From contig JAUIRK010000182.1 in NCBI GenBank assembly GCA_030549495.1, positions 1 through 64,000 of the forward strand: DNA of 64,000 nucleotides. The letters run 5' to 3'. This DNA comes from Nectonema munidae. Its lineage: Eukaryota > Nematomorpha > Nectonematoida > Nectonematidae. Under the pieces are notes generated by a model. It worked only from the letters and a program-made list of their open reading frames with translations, was not told the origin of the DNA and did no database searches. The position numbers were made by a program, and so were the translations under genes. How positions within the stretch are numbered: the first letter of the stretch is position 1; each line of letters starts with the position of its first letter. Of this stretch, positions 34,446 through 45,309 are shown in pieces.

Positions 34446-34689
34446 AATATATATGTAACATTAAAAATATTTATAAAAACTTATTAATATCTGAGAAAAA
34501 TAGGGGGGGGGGCACTTTATGCCCTCAGCACTTGAGCGGACAAATTTTGCCCAGCACTAATAGGGTTAAGTTAGTCACTCTAAAATAATAGGGTTAGTTA
34601 GTCACTCTAAAAAATCTTTTTTTTTTTTTTGCAAATATATCTTTTTTTTTTTTTTCCTGTTTCGCTACAAGTTTTTAATGGCGGAAAAA

Positions 34690-34970
34690 TAAGTTTTACT
34701 TACAATATTTAAATTTTATTCTTAAAATTAAAGTTTATTTGAAATTACGTGTTTGTATTTTTAATCAATAATTTGTAAATTTGTTTTTTACAATATGAAA
34801 TTTTATTTTCAAAATTTAAATTTATTTGAAATTACGTGTTTGCATTTTTTAAATAAATAATTTGTAAATTTATTTATTTATTTTTTTTTTTTTTATTTTG
34901 AAATTTTATTTTTAAAATTTTAATTTATTTGAAATTACGTGTTTGAATTTTTAAAATAAATCATTTGTAA
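34690..34970 (+). repeat. tandem 5' UTR monomers of the LINE, about 3 copies
   Basis: TTATTTGAAATTACGTGTTTG recurs near 34737, 34827 and 34929, each in a 90-105-base unit with AATTTGTAAA. Tandem 5' monomers act as internal promoters in some LINE families; that role here is inferred. Confidence 0.65.
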
Positions 34971-34975
34971 AAGTT

Positions 34976-36100
34976 TTGTTCGTATCAATGTGTAATTGGC
35001 TTTGTTCCCAGTGTTCGAGAGATGTTTATACTGACAACTCCGAGGTTAATGAAAGCAAACAGATGGTCCAATGCTTTAATTGTGATAAGTGGCTTTGTTA
35101 TCTCTGTATTGGATTAAAAAATGATTTCAACAAGATTTACGATAAATATTTTCATTTTGGCTTTAATTTTATTTGCAAGGCCTGTGTAGCTTTAAAAAAA
35201 GAGAACAATCTCAATAAATCCCAAGCATCGGACATTGTTATTTCTGAGAATTCTAAAATTGATCTTTTGATCGAAAAAGTTGAATCACTTGAGCAAAGCG
35301 TCAAAGCAGCTTCTCCTTTGATCAATGAGTCTAAACCTATCAAACGAGTGACTACTCCGACTTATTCAGATGTAGTAAAGAAAAATATTAATACTCTTAT
35401 TGTATCAAAGGATGATGTCAGTACTGATTTTGTCAAAAATTCTTCAAAATACCTGAAAGATGTACAAGTTGCTTCTTTCAATAACCTTAAGAAAAAATTT
35501 ATTTTTAAGTTCAATGATTCCGAGAATCTGAAAAAAGCAAACGAAATTTTTTCTCAAAAAAATATAAAAGCTGACGAAGTTAAAAAATACTTACCAAAGA
35601 TAAGTCTTAATTTACCCTCTACCTATACAGAAGCATTTGTGACGAATTCTATTTTGGCTAAAAATACTGAAATTCAGAATTTATTTCAAGATGGACATTG
35701 CTTCAAATTACTTTTTTCTAAAAATACAAAAGTTCCTGATAGAAAGCTTTTTATTTTTTCTATTTCAACAGAAATATTCAAATCTCTTTCTAAAAATAAT
35801 TTCAAGGTGTATTTTGATTTGAGTAGATGCAAAGTGTATCCATATGTTTTTCATAAGCAGTGCTCCAACTGCTGCCTTATTGGTCATACTGCATCAAATT
35901 GTAAAAAATCCTCAATTTGTAGATACTGCAGTGAATCACATAATGGGAGTAATTGCTCTAAATTAACTAGTGAAAATATTTGTACAAACTGTAAATCTAA
36001 AGGCCTATCAGATTTTTCTCACTCTGCTCTTGACTTCAATTGTCCCCTTGTTCAAAAGGAAATAAAAAAGATTGGTATGAATACATTATATTATGACTGA
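34976..36100 (+). CDS. LINE ORF1 protein, PHD-like finger and CCHC knuckles
   Basis: 374 codons, uninterrupted. Residues about 7-70 hold a PHD-like Cys pattern (CNWLCSQC, then VQCFNCDKWLCYLC and FICKAC). Residues about 300-360 hold knuckles (CSNCCLIGHTASNC, CRYCSESHNGSNC, CTNCKSKG). ORF1 proteins of CR1-like LINEs bind the element's RNA and assist integration. The stop overlaps the ORF2 start in ATGACTGA, so ORF2 is probably made by reinitiation or recoding. Upstream Met choices exist only at 34976 and a few codons on. Confidence 0.75.
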   Translation: MFVSMCNWLCSQCSRDVYTDNSEVNESKQMVQCFNCDKWLCYLCIGLKNDFNKIYDKYFHFGFNFICKACVALKKENNLNKSQASDIVISENSKIDLLIEKVESLEQSVKAASPLINESKPIKRVTTPTYSDVVKKNINTLIVSKDDVSTDFVKNSSKYLKDVQVASFNNLKKKFIFKFNDSENLKKANEIFSQKNIKADEVKKYLPKISLNLPSTYTEAFVTNSILAKNTEIQNLFQDGHCFKLLFSKNTKVPDRKLFIFSISTEIFKSLSKNNFKVYFDLSRCKVYPYVFHKQCSNCCLIGHTASNCKKSSICRYCSESHNGSNCSKLTSENICTNCKSKGLSDFSHSALDFNCPLVQKEIKKIGMNTLYYD

Positions 36101-39069
36101 GTTGTTAAATAAAGTACCAAATGGGTGTTATAGTTTCAGTTCTAACAACAGCTTTTATCATCAAAACCAAATCAATGAAGAGAACTTCTTCACTGATCGG
36201 TGTTCAAGTACGAGTGGATACGTTCAACTTAATAGTTTTAATATTATTAGTATTAACGTACAGTCACTTAATAGCAAATTTGATGAATTAAACATGTTTG
36301 TTCAAATGTTTCACCGTACATATAATCGTAGCATTCAAGTTTTATGTGTTCAAGAAACATGGGCTGGCGGCAATACCTCTTATAATATTGAAGGGTATGC
36401 ATTTGTAGGTTATTTTAGCGGGCTTAGTAAGCATAGTGGTCTGGGGTTTTTCATTGAAAAAAATCTTACTTTTAAAATATTAAGTAAACACTTTTCTCCT
36501 GACAGTTTTGAACATTTTTCCATAGAAATTCAAAATTTTTCTGGGAAAAACCTCATTATACATAACTTATATCGTAGACCATGCTTTATTTCTCATGTAA
36601 TTGACAAGTTTCGTGAATACTTAGACTTCGTTCTATCTACAACATCTAGCTCTTCATTAAATATCCTTGCAGGTGATTTTAACTTTGATATTTCTAAGTC
36701 TTGTTGTAACGCGATGAATTTTGTAAGTGACTTTTTGATAAATGGATATAAGCACTGTATTAACCTTCCGACACGCCCTTCTTCAGGTAGTGTTATTGAT
36801 AACTTTCTTGTTCCTAACTTTCTTTCAGCATACAAATCTATCGTTATAGAAACTAATTTCTCTGATCATTTTCCCATTTGTCTTTCAATTAACTTGGAAA
36901 TAAAACACTCACCTAGTTTAAGATCAGTTTTTGATAAGTCTATTTTTATATCAGAGTATTATAAAATTAATTGGTCATCTTATATTGAAAACCTCAAAAA
37001 TAGTCCTGAATCTCTTTTTGAGAAAGTAACTTCTTTGTTTTCTTCTTGTGTTTTCAATTCACAAAAAACTGTTCCGTATCATGACAAAACAGGGTACAAA
37101 GTTATACTAAAACCATGGATGAAGCCCGAAGTACTCGAATTAATTAAGAATAGAAATTTTCTATTTAAGAAAATTAAGAAGTTAAAACATAATTGTCCAT
37201 ACTTGAAAAACAATTTAATAAGACTTCGTAATTATATTAAAAATAGAATAATATTTCTGAAAAAAGAATATTATAATTCGTTTTTCAGATCAAACAGAAG
37301 TTCGAAAGAAGTTTGGTCAAAAATTAATTATTTTATCAAGCCTAAAAGTGAAAAAATAGATAAACTCGAAATTGATACAGGGGAATTCGTTTTTGATAAA
37401 CAAGTCATTGTTGATAAATTGAATGATTCTTTTATTTTGCCTAGTTTAAGCAAAAATGACTATTTTGTGTTAGCACAAAAACAAAGTAAAGAGATTTTCT
37501 GCTTGAATTCTATAAATGAAAATGATGTTCTTGTTGCCATACACAGTTGTTCGTCCAGTAAGTCGACAGATGCTTACGGTATTAATCTTGAACATATAAA
37601 TTTAGTTCTGAATAGCTTTACCTCAGTCTTAATGAACTGCTTTAACATTTGTATCCAATATTCCAAATTTCCTCCAGCTCTAAAGTTGAATAAAGTCGTT
37701 GCAATTCCTAAAAAAGCTGATAATTTCAATCTATCAAATTTCAGACCAATTTCAATAATCCCAATCTTTGCAAAAATTTTTGAAAAAATAATTTTTTCTC
37801 AAGTTTCAACTTTTTTAAGGGAAAAAAAGTTTATACTATGACAAGCAGTTTGCTTTCAGACAAAATTTCTCTACCGAGTTACTCCATAGTTATCTCATTG
37901 ACAAAATCATATCCTATTTAGAAATCAAAAAATCTGCCGGGTTAATTTTTATTGACCTCACCAAAGCGTTTGATTCGATATCTCATAGTATTTTATTATC
38001 TAAGCTATCTGATTATGGATTTTCTCAAATGTCTTGTTATTTTTTTTCATCGTACTTAAAAGATAGGAAACAATTTGTTTCTCTTGGAAGTATATCTTCA
38101 GACATCAAATGCTTAACTCGAGGTGTACCTCAAGGATCGATCTTAGGGCCGTTATTATTTTCGCTGTACATCAATGATTTACACAAATCCTCTGACTTTT
38201 TCAACTTTGTAATGTACGCTGATGATGTCACTCTACTCTTTGATTACGATCTCTCAAAAAGTAATATTTATAAGACGAATCTACAGAAAGTTTACAAATG
38301 GTTTGAGCGCAATGATTTGTCAATTAATGTAAAGAAAACTAAAGCAATGATTGTAACAACAAGTAGTACAGTTAATTGCGCGTTATTCGATGAAAGCAAC
38401 ATATGCGTTGTTGATAGTTTCAATCTTCTTGGCTTATATATCGACTCCAAGCTAAAATTTAATGTACATTTGAATCACCTGAATCTTAAACTTAGCAGAA
38501 TTATTGGCATATTGAAATATGTCAAAAAAATCTTTCCTTTGCATGTAAGAATAATTATGTATAAGACTATTTTTCTCCCTCATTTAAACTATAGTCTCAT
38601 TAATTTTGCGCATTCCAACATTGAACATTTAGAAGCACTGAATCGAAGAGCACTCAAAATTATCTGTGACTTAAGCAAGTACTCTCATTCTGATCATCTC
38701 TTCCATGAACATAGCTTACTCAAAATTAAAGATCTGTACAATATGAAACTAGGCCTCTTTTTGTTCAACTGCTTAAATAATCACAGTGAAAGTTTTTTTC
38801 AGGATATAATATCCTATGATGTCAGAAACGCATATAATTTTAGAGTACCATCAAGATTAAAGAAACCATCATACAGATTGCACCTTTCACATCAATCTGT
38901 CATGTATAAAGTCCCATCGTTTTATGATGTCTACCGCCATGTCATTGGTGAAAGCTGTTCTTCAGTCAAAAATTTTAAAAGACTGTTTAAAGCAAAGATA
39001 TTATCTACCTATCCTGCAAATTTAAAATGCGAAAAAAAAAATTGCTTCTCTTGTGTAGCTCGAACTTGA
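36093..39069 (+). pseudogene. LINE ORF2, endonuclease plus reverse transcriptase, one break
   Basis: The first part (36093-37841, 582 codons) has an APE-type endonuclease: SINVQSLNSK, LCVQETWAGG with the catalytic Glu, LAGDFNFD, and SDHFPICLS with the Asp-His pair. The polymerase start FRPISIIPIFAKIFEKII follows. One frame change lies in or near the A-run around 37825. The polymerase continues with IDLTKAFDSISHS, RGVPQGSILGPLLFSLYIND and YADDVTLLF, keeping all catalytic Asp, and ends at 39069 in a Cys-bearing tail (CFSCVART). The endonuclease nicks the target and the polymerase copies the RNA there. With a single break at a homopolymer, this copy is young, or the break may be a sequencing error. 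Confidence 0.85.
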
Positions 39070-39331
39070 AACTTCTTCATTTGAAAGTCCCGTAACAAAT
39101 ATTCATATTTCTTTATCATATTTTTTTTCAATTGTAATGTTAGATCTCCTGAAGCGGTTTTTATAAACCTTTGGAAACTAACAAAATCATAAGTGTTTTT
39201 TTTTTTAAATGTTTTTTTTTATGTTATGTTCTAAATCTATGCCTGTTCTATAAGTAAATATAATGTATATAGATATACTATATTTATTATGCTCTAAAAT
39301 ATTTTAATAAATTTTTCTTCTTCTTCTTCTA

Positions 39332-40929
39332 AGATGGGTTTTATTCAAGCTTGAACAAATCAACTTATGTGTCTCTAAAACACTAGTGAAGTTGAAACAC
39401 ATCTCATAACCATTTTCATGTGTTGTAATCTTCTTATAATATTAAACTTTTATGTGCTCTCTTTTGTCTCATATTAATTAACTAGTTTGTGCCTTATTCA
39501 TTCTTGTCCTCAATCTATACGTCATCAATATCTTAATTCGGAAGGGTGCAACTGCATTCTAGATTATAATTTTCATGCATTTGTCCTTCTGAGAAAAATC
39601 TTGCTCTTCGTAAATTGCTGTATCACGAATATATTATTATTGTGTCAACTTTGATTATTATTTGCCAACTTTTCAGTCAAACAGGTTGAAAATATTAAAA
39701 ATTTCTTTATAACTCTAAAAATAATCAAAATTTGTGAAATTAATATAAAATTTTTTGTAAAAAAAATTAATGTTTTTAACACTAGTTTAACAATTTTTTT
39801 TTAAATATTTTTTTTCAATTCCAACATATTTATTCAATAATAATTGTCTTTTTCAAAATTATTTATTCACATTTAAAAACTTAGTAGCCAGGATAAAATT
39901 TTCTTCGCTGTGTTTGTTTTTATCTCTTCTTTGTAAAATAATTTTTAGTTAGATTTTTTGTCATTGAATCAATTGTTGGCAAACAATTACATTTAAAAAT
40001 ATATTTTAAAGTAATCTCAGTAAAAACTGAACAAATTTAAAACAGAAATATGAGAAAATGAGACAAAGTATTACCTAAACCAATCACACGGCGTAAAAGC
40101 CACATTTTTCCTTTTCTATATTTTCTATATTTTCGAAAATTTCTAATCATATTACTTACCCCTAAACATGTAAGACACACTTCCTGTTTATTTATAAATT
40201 ACACACGCTCATTCTACTTATTTTAGTTACACAACCTTTGGTTCTTATATGTTTTGCTTTCATTTTAGACACTCTTGATAAAGACCGCAATGTTGAAATA
40301 TTGAGTAGATTTATTTTGTTTGTAAAGTCGAGAAATAAAATTATTTTTCTTTTGAAACACATGAATATTACATTTTGTGTGGTTAAAAAATGGTTATATA
40401 TTTAGTTAATTCGACGCTACATTGACTTCTATATATTTAAGCGTAACCGATAAAATAATTTTCTTTCTTGGTATAACAATGATTTTTCATTTTTTTGAAA
40501 TTTCTAACCAAAGCAACATGAGATCATGTTCGCTAAAAGCTGAAAAAATTTAAATGTATAAATTTATATTTCTCATGAAGTTTTTGAATAATAATAAACA
40601 TCTAGATGGTTTATATATAATATATTTAATGATAAATAACAATCAATTAAGCAATAAAAATCGCTGCAAAATGACATGGTGAAAAATATTACTGATTACT
40701 ACTCTAACTAAACAGAGCACATTTGTCAAAATTTGCAAAAAAAATTGCAAAATTTTTTAATTAAAAAACTAAATAAAAAGGTATTGAAGAAATGATAAAA
40801 TTTGTGCGAAAAATTTACAAGAATTTTAAAATATCAAAAAGAGTTTAAAAAAAGAAACATCAAAATAATATAAACATTGTAAAATCAAAAAATTGAATTC
40901 AGATACAATTGTAAAAAGACCAAATAGAA
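39332..40929. other. AT-rich stretch, nothing recognised
   Basis: No gene or terminus that I can support. Confidence 0.4.
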
Positions 40930-41170
40930 TTGCAAAAAAAGACCAAGCTCTTCACTCATGCAAATCCTTAGTCAAGAAGCCCATTCTTGAATATGGCAAC
41001 GCTGTCAACACAAAGAAGATTTTAAACTAGAATACAATGTTGCTCACAAAATGTATAAAAGGAATGTGGAATCTAAGATAATGTCAATGAAGCTAAACTT
41101 TGAATTTGAACTCAATGAACTGGTTCTAAGCAATGACGCCTGTAATTTCACTGTTGGTATTTAACTCCAT
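40930..41170 (+). pseudogene. LINE thumb-region scrap
   Basis: CKSLVKKPILEYGNAV resembles the conserved LYKxLVRPxLEYGNxVW stretch of CR1/L2-type polymerases. It is followed by stops. It is only a short relic. Confidence 0.4.
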
Positions 41171-42941
41171 AAGATGATAACTTGACTGCCGGTAATCTCC
41201 CTAATGTGAAAAAAAGTGAAATTTGTAGATAACAAATTTAGGTAGATTATTTCATAAACTTTTTAAAAAATGTTACATGCATATGTTTTTTGATTATAAA
41301 TTCATTTTACACTGTTTTAGTCTTTTTTTTACTTTAAGTTCATTATAAAAAATTTCAATTTTTTTTAAAATACGAACTTAGTGTTCAAAATTTTTTTTGA
41401 AAAATGAATAACATCTCATAGCATTAATCTTACAATGAATAAAAGCGTATATCACCGTTTTAAAGTTTTGTTAACTGGGGTAAATTACCACCTGGGGGTA
41501 ATTTAACAATTTTCAGGGGTAATGGAGGGTTTAGAGAAAAAGAAGTTAATAAAATCTGAAAATCGTACTTGGAGTTAGAATAAATGTCCAAATAGTCTTA
41601 GTATGTATTTTTGTAAACTAAATTGTAACAATGTTCAAATACAATAAATATAAAATATCTCTACTCTTTTCATTTAATCATATATATCTATCTTGGCAAC
41701 ATTTTTGAAAGAGGTAACATGCTTATTGGGGCATGTTAAATTGGGTAACAAACTATAATTATCTAATAAGAGATATTAATAATTATAGATATTATTATTA
41801 ATATTATTAATATCAAGATATTATATAATTATAATATCAAACAACCAACAAACTAAAAACTATAAAAGTTTGGGAACGACTGCCTTGAGGGAATGCATCG
41901 AACTAGCGGATTAAATGTAAAAAAGAAGACCTTAAAGGGAGAGAACTTAAAATAGTTTTCAAAATACTTTTTTATATATCAAATTCTTTTTTAAGTTTAT
42001 ATGAAGTTTGTAAATTAGGAATATCTTACTATATGTATATAATGTTATTATCTCTATTTAGTTTTGTTGATTTTGAACCAATGATTCCTATATTAATTTT
42101 TCACCACCCCCTCCCCCTTCCATTTAGGTTTTAAAAACCTTAAACCACCTTTACGATATAAAAAACATCACGTGAACATTTCTAGATTAAAAATATGACT
42201 TATCATTTTTACTTTAACAATATATGTTAATCATTCATATACCAAGGTATTATAAACATATTGGAAATAGATTGTTCCTATATTTATGCGAATGAGTCAT
42301 CTCACAAGAAGTTCCTTAACTTGAGGCTTTGAAGAAGAAAGTAGAGAGCGCTAATCTCCTTCAACTTGCAATCTTTTTTTCGGTAGAATTTGTGAACTTT
42401 TAAAGTATGTTATTGAAAATTTATTTATTAAAAAAAGGTTATAAAATAATTTTTATTTTTTTTTAGCTTTCTGGCGTTTTGAAATGTCACCAAATAATTT
42501 ACAAGAATCTTAATATACTTAACTTTATTGACGATCTCAAGCATTTTTAATACAAATGTTTGATCGTATATTATGTTTTCTTTTGCCATCTATATTACAT
42601 TTCCCTAATACAAAATGATGATGAGTTAAACTTTTGGTTTTTATTCATATGCGCTTTCAAAAGAAGTCCTAATTTTTTGAATCAGAATTTTCCCTAGTGT
42701 TAATGTTTTGCCTGAAATATCTCCACCACGCATTATAAAAACATTGTTGCATACTTCTGAATCACAGCGTTTGAGATGAGACCGTTATATAGTGGAAGAG
42801 AGAATAAAAGGGTTCCGTTTTTTACCGAAGGTAAGGTGTACTTTGTGAGTAACCAAGCGTAAAGTGAGAATGTTAAAATCAGCATTCTTATAAACTTTGC
42901 ATATACACTAAGACAGGGGAAAAGCAGACAAAGAAGAAGAA
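41171..42941. other. AT-rich stretch, one small hairpin
   Basis: TAAATTACC and GGTAATTTA around 41482-41506 form a 9-bp perfect stem with a 7-base loop. No gene was recognised. Confidence 0.35.
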
Positions 42942-43106
42942 ATGCCTGCGACAGGAGGACAGATACTGCCTCATTACCACAACGGCCTCATCATTCCAAG
43001 TGAATTTCCTCCTACATGCGTCGTCTGCGCGCCCCAAGCTTTTCATTTGCAAATTATTATCTGCAGCAATAATCCATTACATTTCAAAAAAGATGGCAGA
43101 ACATAA
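42942..43106 (+). CDS. small coding-like island, unrecognised
   Basis: A 54-codon frame from ATG (after GAAGAAGAA) reads MPATGGQILPHYHNGLIIPS and contains TCVVCAPQ. A GTAAGA donor-like site lies just after, at 43114, but the stop precedes it. The patch is clearly less AT-rich than its surroundings, which is why I list it. It may be a first exon in another frame, a small protein or chance. Confidence 0.2.
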   Translation: MPATGGQILPHYHNGLIIPSEFPPTCVVCAPQAFHLQIIICSNNPLHFKKDGRT

Positions 43107-43145
43107 TCACCATGGTAAGAGAGTTTTTATTTCCTATCCTTGTTT

Positions 43146-43201
43146 CTTCTTCTTCTTTGCCTACACCTAATCCCGAAGTTGGGGGTCGGTGGCAAATACA
43201 G
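43146..43201 (-). mobile_element. LINE 3' scrap with its own target duplication
   Basis: On the minus strand GCCACCGACCCCCAACTTCG leads to a (AAG)n tail, similar to the LINE end at 5771. The 16-base sequence TTTCCTATCCTTGTTT occurs at 43131 and again at 43488, flanking it as a target duplication, with a MITE now lying within the second copy. Confidence 0.65.
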
Positions 43202-43209
43202 TTTCCTAT

Positions 43210-43487
43210 CAGTGTCTGCGCTAAGCAAATATTTTAGGGGGGGGGGGGCTTCATTGGGGCGCTAATTTTTGAACTATCAGATTAATCTGCCTCAAGGCGA
43301 ACCTATGATGTATTTGTCAAGCCATATCTATACAGATTACATTTTCATGAAAGAAATTATCATGGATGCTAGATGTTTGTCATATTTTTTTAGGGTAATG
43401 AAATTTTTTTTGGGGAGCTGGAAATTAGCTGCCAGGGGTGGGGGGGGGGGGCTTGTGCTCCAAAATTTAATAGGTAGCGCGGGTCTG
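43210..43487. mobile_element. hAT MITE inserted in the LINE target duplication
   Basis: The left end is CAGTGTCTGCGCTAAG; the right end inverted is CAGACCCGCGCTACC. Both are followed by AAATTTT-type sequence and long G runs. TTTCCTAT at 43202-43209 and 43488-43495 is a perfect 8-bp duplication. Confidence 0.8.
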
Positions 43488-43676
43488 TTTCCTATCCTTG
43501 TTTACGTATTATTAAATATAATATATAAATAGAGGCGAACATCATTAATCCCTTGTTCAATGATGCGAATGCTTCATAGTCTCACCATATTTTTGATCCT
43601 TTTTAAAGTTTTATTTAATTAAATGCAAATACAATTCGAATAGCAAGACAATTTTAACAGAAAAGATGCAATGGTA

Positions 43677-43999
43677 CTTTCCTGTTATCGCCCCACCACC
43701 CCAAAATGTTATAAAACATGTATCAAAGTACACAAATGTATTAAAAAAAACAAGTGAAAAATCTTTTAATCTGTAGGTGGATAAAATTCAAAAAAAAAAT
43801 TTCAAAAAAAAATTCAAAAAAAAATTTCGTTGTCAAGTTTTCGAATCAATTTCTTTAAATTTTCCATTTATGGGCTTTTTTTCTATGAAAAAGGTTTTGA
43901 TTAATGATATATAGTAAATTTAATGTAGGTAGGTTAAAACAATACAAGAATATTTATCGTGGTAGAAGAGCGATGGGTGGTGGGGCGATAACAGGAAAG
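43677..43999. mobile_element. TA-flanked MITE (Tc1/mariner-like)
   Basis: Perfect 25-bp inverted repeats starting CTTTCCTGTTATCGCCCC are flanked by TA on both sides (43675-43676, 44000-44001). The interior is AT-rich without a gene. Confidence 0.7.
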
Positions 44000-44046
44000 T
44001 ATAACTCACCACCAAACCATATAACACCAAACTCATCAGACCATAT

Positions 44047-44180
44047 AAAAAATACACACTACAAATGATCCTATGTTTCTAGAAACAAATACTCTACCAA
44101 TGATCCTATGTTTCAAGAAACAAACACACTACAAAAGATCCTATGTTTCGAGCGAAGCGAGAAACGACCACGGGCCCGGC
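44047..44180 (+). repeat. 35-bp tandem repeat ending in a Helitron-like terminus
   Basis: Three units share GATCCTATGTTTC and AGAAAC. The last contains GTTTCGAGCGAAGCG and ends GGGCCCGGCTAA before T, matching the end at 28968-29059. Confidence 0.45.
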
Positions 44181-44530
44181 TAATATGTATATAATATAAA
44201 AAAATCGACAAAGATTTGTAGCATTTTAAAAAATAAAAATGAGTCTTTTTGTCAATTTACCTTTTTCATTTAAGCATCCATTTATACAGTATACGCGCTA
44301 AAAAATTATTACGGGGGAGGGGAGCCTGTGAAGGGGCAAAAATGTACATTATGGAAAAAATTTATTATCTTATCAGAAGAGGGCGCTAAAAGTACTATAT
44401 AAATTACAAAAACAAATTGTTATAAAGGCATTTAATCATTTTCAAACAGTTTTGTTTCCAATATATGGCATAAATGTTCTCAAAGACAGCTATATGTTTT
44501 TATAATTTTTCTTAAGTTAAGACACTTGGG
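44181..44530. other. stretch without a supported gene
   Basis: AT-rich with a G-rich patch near 44313. Nothing was recognised. Confidence 0.35.
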
Positions 44531-44741
44531 CAGTGGCGTAGCCAAAAAATAGAAGTTGGGGGGGGGGACATGCAAGGAATAAATTCTTTTAGGGGGGCAA
44601 GCATATTGGAAATAAAATAAGAACTTTAATTAAGTAATAAAAATATTTGGTATTTGGGGGGGGGGGGGGCAGAAAAGGTATTTGAGGGAGGGGGGGGGGG
44701 GGAGGGGCACTGCCCCCTTGCCCCCTCTGGCTACGCCCCTG
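44531..44741. mobile_element. hAT MITE with perfect 8-bp target duplication
   Basis: The left end is CAGTGGCGTAGCCA; the right end inverted is CAGGGGCGTAGCCAGAG. CACTTGGG flanks it on both sides (44523-44530 and 44742-44749). The 211-bp interior is dominated by long G runs. Confidence 0.85.
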
Positions 44742-44749
44742 CACTTGGG

Positions 44750-45113
44750 GCAAGTTGAAAATTTTTAGGGGGGGGGGGGGGCAAAAAATAAAACTAGAGG
44801 AGGGGGGGGGCACTTGCCCCAAAAATATATAGGTATCGCGGGCTTTGTATCTATATCAATACGAACTTATAACTTGTTTTGTCACTTCTCTACGATCTGA
44901 TGTATTGTATGGAAATCATATTTTTTCTGTGGCCCCCTTAAAATTTCTTGTGGCCCCTCAAGGGACCCATATATTCTTGAAAGTATTCAAAATGTAGGAG
45001 CATTAAACTTTATCACCATGTGAAACAAATGTCCAGTACTATTTAAATGTACGAGTAACATTGTAAAAATTTTTACTCCGAAATAGGAGTAAAAATAATT
45101 TTAAAATTTCTAC
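44750..45113. other. G-run-rich stretch
   Basis: G runs at 44769-44782 and near 44800 continue the style of the MITE. Further right is a TGTGGCCCC repeat pair near 44930-44960. No gene is present. Confidence 0.35.
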
Positions 45114-45125
45114 CGAACCCCAGTG

Positions 45126-45302
45126 AGACTCAATGATTATTAGGGTGTACCTCTCAGCTTAAAAGTTAAAGGTCAGAGGTTCGATCCCCAAGGCTCCCAA
45201 CTCTAAAAACAAATTCACAAAAACTGTGATTAACCATCTTAAGTATAATGCGAGCATATAGCGATACGGCTGAAAGTGTTTTGATATCTCAAACCAACAA
45301 AT
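45126..45302 (+). mobile_element. tRNA-derived SINE, uninterrupted copy
   Basis: Box-A-like ATTAGGGTGTACC and box-B GAGGTTCGATCCCC are followed by AACCATCTTAAGTATAATGC, the site where the other copy carries the piggyBac insertion. The direct repeat CGAACCCCAGTG flanks it (45114-45125 and 45303-45314). Confidence 0.75.
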
Positions 45303-45309
45303 CGAACCC

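Larger units (their letters stand above)
31126..34565 (-). mobile_element. satellite-bearing piggyBac element, copy 2, left end missing
   Basis: From 31126 (CCTTATAACTTAGGATC) it follows copy 1 closely to the right end (AATAGGG) and TTAA at 34566-34569. About 210 bases of the left end are absent. Array A has 7 monomers (near 31331, 31483, 31636, 31787, 31934, 32081, 32227), against about 11 in copy 1. Array B has about 8, against about 5. A minus-strand transposase-like remnant lies at 33034-32834. Confidence 0.75.
34690..39331 (+). mobile_element. CR1-like LINE, nearly intact
   Basis: Layout: a 5' region with about three tandem monomers of 90-105 bp (34690-34970), ORF1 (34976-36100), ORF2 starting inside the end of ORF1, a 260-base 3' UTR, AATAAA at 39306-39311 and a (TTC)n tail to 39331. 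The 5' boundary is uncertain; the element begins within about 120 bases of the right end of piggyBac copy 2, after two poly-T tracts. No flanking target duplication was found by eye. Confidence 0.85.

Noticed and set aside
44589-44822. proline-rich minus-strand frame
   Set aside because: It is produced by the G runs of the hAT MITE and adjoining sequence.
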